From Lutraria lutraria (lineage: Eukaryota > Mollusca > Bivalvia > Venerida > Mactridae), in assembly GCA_964023205.1 (NCBI GenBank), contig OZ026835.1:2001053-2065052 (forward strand): a stretch of 64,000 nt of DNA. The letters are read 5' to 3'. This document shows positions 50,801-62,800 of the stretch, in pieces; positions within the stretch are counted from its first letter, which is position 1, and every line of letters begins with the position of its first letter. Position numbers and translations under genes: made by a program. Below the pieces are notes generated by a model that searched no databases, had not been told where the DNA came from, and saw only the letters and a program-made list of their open reading frames with translations.

Positions 50801-53800
50801 GTGTAAACAGGCACAAAAGTATTCTACATTAAAGCAAGGTTAAGTGCACTTTACAATATTTTTGCTCATATGTCACATAAACTATCCAGCGCCAGGCGGT
50901 ACATCCGACTTGCAGAGTTTTAGTTTGTACTATTCTCAACATGTCTTTGTTACAGATTCTACAATTGGTGGCTGCCAGGTGGCATTGAATGGTGATGTAC
51001 ACAACATGGGTTATATACAGGCCAACCCAATGGCTCATAGCAATGGCTTTGTTACTCTCAGGTATAGAAATGGGGATAAATGCCATGTAGGTACACCTAA
51101 GGAGGCACACAGAAGCACCAGAATCAACTTTTATTGTGCTACAACTGAGGTATTAACAGTTTTGTTTTACGGAAACAAGTTACTGGTACCCATCCCTCAA
51201 TTACTTGTGTTTCCACAATTTCAACCTAGCTTTCATCTCTTGATATGGTATAATTTAAGAACATTGATTTGAGGCTGTTATTGGAAATTTTTCACTCAAA
51301 TCATGAAATGGCAAAGGAGTTTGGAAACTTAATATATTCTGCTAGGTCCTCAAGTATGTTATGCTAGGATGTTTACCATGTTCTTAGTATAAAGGAAACA
51401 TTTCTGGTCAAAGACACAATATTTCAATATAGAATAATCACTAGAGTCTGTAAGGCCATTTTGTAAAAAACTTTGTTTGTGGTGATGCCAACTACTCACC
51501 AAAACAGCCCCTACCCAACAGTTTTTGGTCTTTCAAGTGCTAAAAATTTCCTACCTACCTACCTACTGAAAATTCTCTAGGTAGAGTTACTGCAAACATT
51601 TTAAGGATGGTCTGATTGAGATCCGGGTTAATTTTGGTTGTGTAGTTATGGTCAAAATTTATCAGTCTTTTGAAATCCTGTAAATGTTGGCTTTTGTTCA
51701 GTAGTATGTTGATTTTGTTCTGTATTTGTAATCCTTGGTTCTGTTAGTGTGGACTGTGTGTTATAATTTGGAATAATGACGTATGTATTAATATATTCAG
51801 GGAGGTCCAGTATTCGAATCTGAGACAGAAACCTGCGAGTATGTATTCAACTGGAGAACACCAGCAGCTTGTCCCTTACAGGTAATACAACTGTTTACAT
51901 AGTGTGAGTTTATAGGCTTACAGTTTTATTCAGAATAAATTTTTGATGCATATACAGTACAACCTCTCCAGAGCAGCCATCTCTTGAAAAACAACATCCC
52001 TCCAACAATACCATGATTTTTTCTAACTGCACAATTTAACTATAAGTGTAACCTCTCTAGAGCAACAACCTCTCAACAACAACATAATTTTGCTTCTCCC
52101 ATAGAGGATGCACTGTGCATAGTATTTGTTAGATTGAAAAATGATCTTTGAGCAAACAAGATGAAAGAAGAAAATTACATATAAGCTGAGTGAAGTATAA
52201 ACTTGTTGAACCAAGCTGCTTTATGATTTTCAATTCTAGTAATATATTTGTTGAGTAATTCCTGTTTGATTAAAGTATGATATACTGGATGTGTAGCTAC
52301 ACATTTTAGAGTTATGTGCCCCTGAACTTAGCCATGTATAGTACTTTAGCATTCTTAGTGTCAAAGCGTCGGTGGTGGTTTTATTCTCTTTAAAAAGTTG
52401 TGACAAAGCTCTAATTTCTTTTTACAGAAACAAGTTGGTGATCAATGTAAAGTTGTGGAACCCAGATTCAAGTATCAGTTTGACTTGACAATGTTACGTA
52501 AAGCTGATACTGAATATAAAGTATACGTAGGAAACTATACGTACCTCATCAATGTGTGCGGAGCACTACATGAACATGGTCATTGTGAACTTAAAGATGG
52601 GATAGGTTCTTGTCAAACAAAGAATGATTCTAAATTTACTCCCGTGAATGCTGGTAAGTTTTGTAACTACATGTATGTAGATTACTGTACCACTTATAGA
52701 TTGAGTATATCTCCAGGTTTTGTTTTTCAATCAGTACCTGTCATGTAAGGCCTGAATAAATAATAGTTGTGTTCATGGATACCCAACTGACTTATTTTGC
52801 TGCCAATCATAAATTTTTAGCTGAAAGGTCAATGTATGGAAATATCTGAGAATAAATCATGGATTATATGGTTTGTTATCATATTGTAAATGAAGGTGTA
52901 TAATAATAATAAAATGCAGGACAAGTTTGATTTCTGTTAAAATCCAGTTATTTTCACAGGAGTTATGGCCCCTTTTTGACTTAGCTCTCAGTGGGGATCA
53001 TTTGTGTCCTCTGGACACATTTCTAGTTTAAAATTTATAGTTCAATATACAGCAGATAGCTATAAAAATGAGCAGAATGTACAAAAAAACATGGATTGAC
53101 TTTTTGCTACTTTCTGCTTAATCATTCTAATAGCCTGGAAACAATCTTGAATTTGTGCTTCGTGAGGGAGCTGCTCCGAGCTCAAATCTCATTTATTTTC
53201 TTCTAAAATTTCTTAGTTTATAATACCCCAACTTTCTGAAAGTGGGGGGCTATACTGGAGTCACTTTGTCTCTCTGTCTGTCCCAAATCATGTTCAAGGG
53301 TAAAAATGTTGGTCTTTTTGGCGTGTCTGCTCTGTAACTTAGTCTGACATTCATTGAAGGATTTTCAAATAACTTACCATGGCTGTTGCTCCAAGGTCTA
53401 TGCAGCATGTGGGGGGTATTTGTCACCTTGTGACAGCTCTAGTTAGGATCAGGATATTTTTTATATATTAGTCTCACTCTGACAACACTATTCACCTAAG
53501 TATGTATTTAAGCATTGATCAGCCCTATCTTTTCAACCATTATACATCGAGAATGGAATCGGGACTTGAGCTTGGAGGCTGTCCTTAAGTTTTATAACAT
53601 CGGGGCCATGCTATTGATGACATGTTAAATGGTGAATGACATATAGTAAGCTGACATGCTTCTATGGCAATTTGTTTAAGCAGAAAGAAATTTGGATCAC
53701 TTATGATTTGGTTATATTTTCAGGTATAGCAAACTCTAACTTGAAGTATGACGGAGGCGAACTTACCTTGAATTATACGGGTGGTCAGGAAAAATGTCAT

Positions 53801-56800
53801 GGACAATATCAGAGACAAACAGTTATAAGATTTGTCTGCGATTTATCTACTAATGGTCATGAAGGTATGATAATATACTGTCCATGTTATAGCAGTTTAG
53901 ATATCCGATCATTGTTAAAAAATGTGTTAGTTTGCAGTAACTTGACTGACTCAATTTTTTGGCAATTTTGACGGAAAAAATTTTGTTTGTTCTTAAATCA
54001 ATTCCATCTTTTTGTTTTTAGTACAAGCATAAAATGGTAATTGTAAAAATTAAAAATAAAATGCCTACCTACCTACCATATTCTAGAAGTTTGGGTCATA
54101 TAACCGTCATACAGCATTTTTTGGGGGGGAAATGTGACTTCTTCACTGTATAAAGTTGTTCACTCTGTTGGAGTCCACTATAACAGCATTCTACTGTATT
54201 TTGTTCTACTTTCTTTTGCATAAATTAAGATAAATGTATACATATAATTAATGTGTTGTATGTGAAACGATGGGATAATGCTGTAAATTCTGAAATAAAG
54301 ATATATACAAACATTTGTATTGATGAATAATTGGATAAAAAGAAAAGCATTTCTTTACTGAAATATAGTGATGATTTATTTGGGTCCCACAGACTATGTA
54401 TCCTATGTATTTCGTCATGCCTAATGTTTTAGTTTTAGTCATAGATAAATAATGTCATCATGAATTTATATTTTCAGGCCCAACATTTATTGAAGAGTCC
54501 TATAATTGTCATTACTTATTTGAATGGCCGACAGGGCTTGCGTGCCCACCTCACACTGTATCAAGTTGCGAAGTGTCCGACACTTCTATGAACAAGTATG
54601 ATCTGAGTGTATTAAGCTTGTTGAATGATAACTATGATGTTGTGGACAGTATTGAGAGGAAACGATACATCATCAATGTTTGTCGGTCTTTGATTCACAA
54701 GAAAAGTGAGTAATTACTCAGTTACAATCTTTTTTAATGCAATAAGCCATCTAATACTGGCTTTAAATTGGTCTATTATTTTCGTAAATGTCTCAAAAGA
54801 CATGTTGCTTTTGTACTAGAATACACATACACTGAAACCTCAATATTTAGCGCCTACCGTAAGGACCAAAATACTGTGGCTTCGAATCTTGCGTGAGTTC
54901 GAATCTTGGATCCGCCTCCCAAAATTCTCGTGGACACTTTTTCAGTGCACCTATCCCAACTGTTGAGCCAAGTGCTGTGTCAGTGCTTCACATCGGGTAT
55001 GATAAAGTACCAGGAAAAACTGTTCAAAATTAGAGTAAAGATTCAAATGCCTGGTTCTCCTGTATCTTTCCTGTCTCACCTTAAATAAACAAAGTTGTTG
55101 AATGGGCTGTTAAACAACAGATGAAGAAGGCTGTCTTTGTTAGTCAGAGTTGGTGTAGTGTAGTTTTCCTGTATTTTGTGTGACTAATATTTCAGATGCC
55201 ACCTGTCCTTAGGATATATGGTATCTGTAAAATTAGTCACATAAAATATGGACTCCTCACCATTCTGTTAGTTACTGAGTGTGTGGTTTTACTTTATATC
55301 ATGTAAATGTTATTTCAGATGCCACATGTGACTGTATGTTATATGATTACTATTTCAGATACCACATGTAACTGTATGTTATATGATTACTATTTCAGAT
55401 GCCACATGTAACTGTATGTTATATGATTACTATTTCAGATACCACATGTAACTGTATGTAATATGATTACTATTTCAGATACCACATGTAACTGTATGTA
55501 ATATGATTACTATTTCAGATACCACATGTAACTGTATGTAATATGATTACTATTTCAGATACCAAATGTAACTGTATGTAATATGATTACTATTTCAGAT
55601 GCCACATGTCCTTACAATGCTGCTGCATGTATGGTAGATTTAGATAAACCTGAAGATGATCCAAAAAAGTGAGTACACCTACATACATATATTAGCTCCT
55701 TGGACCTGTTCTTTATATATATCATAGCTCAAGATCTTGGCCAACAACCTGGATACAACTACTGTCAAGTACTCATTCTCGTGTTATATGTAAGATTGAA
55801 AAGTGACCTTGACATATACTGAGATGCTCTCCCCTAAATCCCCCTGTCCTGCTTGGTTTACCGGGTACCTTATCACAAAAATTTACTGTAGAAATAGTCT
55901 CGATCCAGGGGTGACATGTTTCTACAGATCAGCATATATTTGCTGTTCTTACCCAGCCCCAAGCCCCAATCCCAATAATTTTGATTACAGTTCAACCTCT
56001 TCCCACTGAACTTTTTTACTAAAAAAATACCTCTGTATAAAAACAACCTCTCAATAACAACACATTTTTGCTACTCCCAAAAGCTGTTGCTTTTGAGAGG
56101 TTGCACTGTACTTTTTTTTGCCATCCCAGTAATCACACCCCTGTTGATAAGGATCAAATCTGTGATCAAAGGCCACCCTCAGGAAAGACAAAATGTGGCC
56201 TTTATTGATAGGTAGCCTTTATTTGGAGATCATTTTGTTCTAAATAATCAATGAGTTTTTTAAAAAGATAGCTTTATTCACACTATGGCCTTCGTTTGGA
56301 GATGGTCACTAACACAGGTTAGACTGGGCTTCATTTCTGTCTGACATAGAAATTTGAGATTCTTGTTTGATTTTTACAGATATACAAGTATTGGAGAACC
56401 TCTTAGTGTGCCACTGAAGTATGAGAATGGGAAGATAGTTCTAGTTTATACTAATGGTGATTTTTGTGACAATGGAGTTGATAGAATGTCTACACATATT
56501 ACATTTACATGTGATAAAAATGCCAAGGTAAGATTCGTTATATACTGTGATACCTTGATTTTAAGACCACCGTGGGGGGCCAACAATAAACAGTAAAATA
56601 TTGACATTGTGTTGTATTGTTATTTATTTTCAGTATTTCACTTAACCAGTTTATTGGAGATAGACATAGTCAAACCTGTGAACAAAGGTCACCCTTGGGT
56701 GAGACATGAAATGGATTATATCAACAGATGGCCTTTATTCAGAGGTCATTTTGTACTGAATAATCAGTGACTTTGGCCTTTATTGACAGGATGACCTTTA

Positions 56801-59800
56801 TTCAGAGTTGGTCCCTTACCCAGGTTGTCTGTTTCTTTGAAATTAAAAATCTTGCTGACTGTATAATTATTATATCACATGTATGATAAGTCACTTATTA
56901 CAGACTAAGCAGGTGCAACAGGATTTATTATGCCCCAGTATTGATAGATTAGGGTACTTATGCCCCCTCTATTGATAAATCAGGAACAGTCACATATTGT
57001 CAGTCAGTCTGTTTGCCTGCCTAAAAAATGCTTCCACCTACAATCATCTAACTTCATATGTTTGTTCCTCATTAGTCATGAGACAACCTCTACTGAAACT
57101 GTGCGTTTTCAGGTCAGATGGTCAAAGGTAAAGGTCATAAGGGCATAGCCTTTGTTTAATTTTGAATAAAAGTTAAATCCTTGTTATGATATGCCTGTTA
57201 AATGGGTCTCTTTTTTGTGATTGTAGTTATGATTAATTGGACTTTTTTTATCATCTACATTTCAGCATTCTGTTCCTGTTGGTCATTTTATGGTCGGGGA
57301 ATGTGATCATCATTTCTTGTGGCAGACGGCTGCTGCTTGCCCGAAAGAGACAGAAGATCATTCATCTGCTGGTGAGATACAACCAAAAGATATCACTTGT
57401 AAAGTCTCTGATCCAGCTACTGGTATGTTCTCATCATTTTTATAGTTCTCATATGGTGAATATATTATAATTATTGTTAAAGCATTTTATATTCTTATGT
57501 AACAATTTTTGTGTGCAAAGTCATACAGTTGAAATGCATTATGAATCAGATAAATGTCTACTTAATGTCTTAATTGATTATGTGTAATTTTGTATTGAAA
57601 CCTTTGGAAATTTTTCTGTTTCCAAAAAAAGATGAAAGTTTTAAAAGCTTCAAACTCAGCCATTTTGTTTAGAATTATCGGCTATGGTGATATATCATAC
57701 CTTTAGAGGAAAGGTGGCGGGCTTGTAGGAAAAGGGAAAAATGGGATAAGTACCTGACATTGCATACATATCTAAGATAATGATATCCTTGGTGGTTATA
57801 GACAATGAACAGATACTAGCCCACCACCTTTCCACTAACAGTGAAAAAAGACTGTTGTTGAGTTAGCAATGTGTTTAAGTGTCTGCCTGCAGTTCTAGTC
57901 GTCCTGGGTTCATTCCCCAGTGTGGACCATTGATTAAAATCACTCCTGCTTTACTTCAGTGCGATTGTTTTATATTAGGAAGTTTTGTTTCCTTTCAGGA
58001 ACTGAGTTTGATTTGTCCCCATTGAAGATACAGGACGGGTCTCCTTGGAGTGTTACAGACAAAAAAGGCCACAAATATCAGTTCAATGTCTGTGGTGCTG
58101 TAAAAAATACAGATTGTAAAGATTCAGGAGATTCTGTTGGTATGGCAACCAATTTGGAACATTTGTATTATCTTTAAGTATGGTGTTTATTTTGAGATCA
58201 TTATTTCTACTTAGGTTAGAAAAACAATCTTACAGACATATGACAAAACAAAATTGATTTGGTTGATCACAAAACTAGTTTTATATTCATTTTTTGGCTC
58301 GTTTCTTTTTTGTTTTCAAAGAAAACATCAAGCTATTGTGATCAATGAGGCATCAGCATTCGCTTCTGTGTAGCTCATAACTCAGAAACTATAAGTGGTA
58401 GCAACATGAAACTTTATAAGTGGAGCAGTGGTCAACAGACTATTGTTGGCTTGTTATTTATTTAACATAAATGTACCTATCATGCTTCCAAGGAACAATT
58501 TATCGTCAAATATCTTCTTACTTGAGAATTTAACTGTTAAAACTTTGGCATAGGCACCAGATTTGCCATTTTAACAGTTTCTTGAAATAAGATCTGATGA
58601 TTTATATGGATCATGCAACACTGCTTTTGTGAAAAAGGAGGTAGTGAAAAATCTGGCACAATTTTTGCTGGGCATGCCATTTATTTATTTCATTGTTATA
58701 AATTGATAAAATATGGCCATAATGAAGTACAGTACAACCTCTCAAGTGCATCCCTGTCTTGAGGAACACCCTCCAACAACAGCATGTTTTTTTCTATTGC
58801 ATGATTTTACTATTAATCTAACCTCTCTAGAGCAACAACAACATAATTTTGCTACTTCCAAAGGGTATTGTTCTGGAGAGGTTGTACTGTATTTATTCTG
58901 GGAATGTCTATAACCGTGTTCTACTGTATTACAGGTGTATGTCAGTCATCCACTGATTCTTCGGGGAGTCCATTTAATGCAGGTAATGCTGTACATGATC
59001 TCTGGTATGATAATGGTGTCATTATACAGAACTACACAGGTGGGGCTAAATGTCACGATGGAAAGTATGAACGTAACACGATTATAACATTTGTATGCAA
59101 CCAACATCGAGGAATCGGTCGACCCACGTTTGTAGACGAAACTGAAGATTGTACATACTACATTTCCTGGTACACAAGCATTGTTTGTGAGAATGAGGTA
59201 AGTGAAGATATAGTTAGCCTCTAGGGTTTAAGTCCATTACAGTAAAAAACAGTTTTACTGAACTTGGATAAAATGAAGAATTATATACTGTGAAGTATCT
59301 GTTTTCCTGGGATACGCCTTTATTTTGTTATGCTTTCATATCAATAGATCAGGAACATATTGATTTTGGCCTGTCCGTCTGTTTGATTGTACCAAACATT
59401 AACTTGCCTATAAAATCAAAACGCTTCCACCTACATTTATCAAACCTCATTATGTTGGTGCCACATGACAACCTCTACTGGACTTGTGCATTTTCAGGTC
59501 AAAGGTCAAGGTCTGCAGGGTATTGTGTTTTTTTTAAAATCACATCTTGTTGTTACGGATATAGAGAAATATAATGGATATAAACTTATTTTGGGACCAG
59601 TTGTAAGTTGAATTACATGCATCAGGAAATACAAGGGGGTATTGGAAAATTGCATGATTTCAAAGAAATTTTCAGAGGGGAAGGTGCCCTTTACAGGCTG
59701 CAACTGTATTATAAAGAAAACCCTTGCCTAATGACCCTTAATGACGATCTTTTGATCCCTTATGTATTATTTTCTTTTTCAGATAAAATGCTCTGTGTTG

Positions 59801-62800
59801 AACAATAACTTCCAGATGATAGATTTATCTCCCTTGTCTAGAGATCCTGATCATGCTGTGTACTCTACTGATGGTAGTTCAGTGTTCTACCTTAGTATAT
59901 GTTCCTCTCTGACTCCATCCACTGGTATACTGTGTCCATACGGTGCTGGTGTCTGTCAAGTGAAGGAATCTGATGGTGTAATGCATACGGTATATTATTT
60001 GTTTCATATCTACTCAATTATTAAATTATTACTTTAGAATGAAACTTGTTATGTGCTTTGCAACTGTCACTGTAATTTTTCCTGTTTATATTTTTACTTT
60101 GCATTGAAACCTTACATGTATTTTCAGAGTTTGGGAAGTCCGAAGTCGTCGCCTACTTACGATTACAAAACTGGAGAAGTACATCTTGTATATGTGAACG
60201 GTACTCAATGTGATACTGATTCAACCAAAAACTTTACATCCAGAATCATCTTCACATGTTTACCTGGTCCAGTCAGGGTATGTATGGTGAAAACAAATCC
60301 TTATTTCAACTAACCCAGCTGACCCTATATTTATTCTGCAGACTCGACACTTTTTCGGGTTTGGCCATTTTTTTCTTGCTGAACTTTTCGTACCAATCTA
60401 ATACCTGAATAAAAAAATAAAAAGAAATTTTTAAAGACCATTCTATCTACCCTTTTTATTTTGGGAATTTTAGAGGAAATACAGTAATTCTTCTTGCTTG
60501 TTACTTTAGTATATACATAGTTATTTTTTAGTTGCTGCATTTCTGTGGCTTAGAATTTAAGAATAACAATGAATAAATGAAGATATTTTCTTTATGATTA
60601 TTGTATATTGTCAGATTTTATCTGTATAGGTCTCACTGAGGCGGTGAACAGATGAGCCTTGGCACCACTTCCAAAGCATTTGTTTGTTTTATTTTCATGT
60701 AATGATATTCCTGTTTGTACTATAATATTGTCTACATTGTGTTTAGTTCTATAAATGATCTACATTTTTACAGAGTGTACCTGTGTTTGTTGGAAAATCT
60801 AACTGTGAATATGTGTTCAGTTGGCCTACAGTTGTAGTCTGCCAAGAGGCTCCTAGTGATGAGTGTGGTTACCATGATGCAAATAATCATGAGTATTATG
60901 ATCTGTCTAAGCTACAAGAGTCAACCCCGTATGAGGTATGTCCTAAATCTGAGAACATTCTCTGAACTCAATTAACTTTCAATTTCATTCTAGAAGAATT
61001 TGGGTGGAAAAAATATTATCAATACTGTAGTGCATAATTTTATCATTTTTGTTTCATCAGTATCAGCTTAGAGAAAGCAGCACCCTTTGGGTAGCAAAAT
61101 TATGTTGTTGTTGTTGTGAGATAGTTGCTATGGAGAGGTTGAATTAATAGTTAAGGATTTCAATCTCTAATTCGAAACCTCCATTTTGAAGAGTACTCAA
61201 TTTCATGATTTTTATTGACATATTGACACATTCCTGAGGGTCATGGGTTCAAACCCCAATGGGACCATACTTTTTTCTTTCTTTTTTTAGTTTTTAGGTA
61301 ATGTTTCGTATCAAGAACATGAATTTATACAGTAATATGGAAGAAAATATTTATTCCAAATTTGTTTGACCAGTTTATTGGAATTTATACATGGTTAATT
61401 AACGAAAATCAAGTAACTATGGATTTCTGACACATTTTTTTTCAAAACCGGACAGTGAAACTTTTTAAAATTTGGTGTAGACATTATACACACATAGTAG
61501 TTCATTTTTGGAAAATTTCAGCTGTTTCCCTGCTTTAGTTTTTATTTCAATGATATTTATCAATTTGTTACTTTTTTGTAAAAGGCTAAAATATTGACTA
61601 AATCTTAAAGGGGCTGGGTTACATGTTTCACTTTTTCTGCAACTTAGTAATTCCAAACACTGTATAAACAATATGAATTGACTACACATTGGTTACCCTT
61701 AGACTTATACTCATTCTTGCGTTTATTTTATCTGTTAGAGATATAGGCCAATTTTCATAAAGGTGTTTTCATTTGATTTTGAGGTACTATTTTATGTTAG
61801 GGGTAGAGGAACAAAAATGGTTGTAACTCTCTTAACTGACGGTAAAAGTTTTTAAAAATTCACCTGTAAATGTCTTAATGGATATACAAAAGAATGACAA
61901 TGTTCAGAATACGATCCTTAACACTTCGTATTAGACTTCGAAAACCTTAAATCTTGAAGTTGGAAAAAATCATGATGTTGTTGAAGGGAGGTTGTTGCTC
62001 AAGAGAAGGCTGCTCTGGAGAGGTTGTACTGTATAACTGAAGTTTCGTTGAAAAACAAACTATTATCTTCAAAACTATTAACTTCAATAAGTTTGATGAG
62101 CAAGGTCTATTTATTTGGTACAATAAATATTTTTTTACTTAGGTCGATGTAGATGGTGACAAATTTTTGGTGAATATGTGTAGTGGCATCAACAGTGATG
62201 ACACATCAAGCTGTGATGATCACATGGTGTGTAGGCAGAAAGATGGAATGTCCTTTGGTGAACCTAAAAATTATAAAGTTGTTCAAGAAGAAGGCGTCTT
62301 GAAAATGTTTTATGCTGTCGGAGGAAACTGTTCAGGTAACGTCAATTTGAGTGTATTTACTCAACTGTGATGACTTATTATTCATGCTGAACAAATTTTC
62401 TATTATTTTATGCTTATTTTTATGGTAATATTGCAAATATGTGAATAAAAGTTACATTGTTGTTGAGAGGTTGTTGCTAAGTTCAAAGACAATTGTTACT
62501 AGTAAAGAGTCATTTCTTTCAATGTGTATTCAAGATTAAGATGAACATGGTAGAGGCAATGAAGGTGAGGCTTTAACTTAATTGCTTATTTCTTGTAATT
62601 TCAGATGGTAGTGTAGCCCATAGCTCATTCCAGTTCCGTTGTGATAGAAGTGCTGGTAAAGGACAGCCAACCAAGTGGGCGTCTGTTGGTTGTGATGTGG
62701 TATTTGATTGGCCAACTAATGTGGTGTGTCCATCAATCGAGAGATCTTGCAGTATTACCGTAGACAACCATCTGTATGATTTATCCATTCTTACCAAGAA

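Noticed and set aside
50890..51149. Longer version of CI-MPR exon 19 starting at 50890
   Set aside because: It keeps phase, but adds 22 residues in a loop that is short in all other repeats; the acceptor at 50956 has the better pyrimidine tract. It remains a possible alternative acceptor.
55311..55600. Regular 40-bp direct repeats that could suggest a CRISPR array
   Set aside because: Units are head-to-tail with no spacers, lie in an animal intron, and copy the adjacent splice site.
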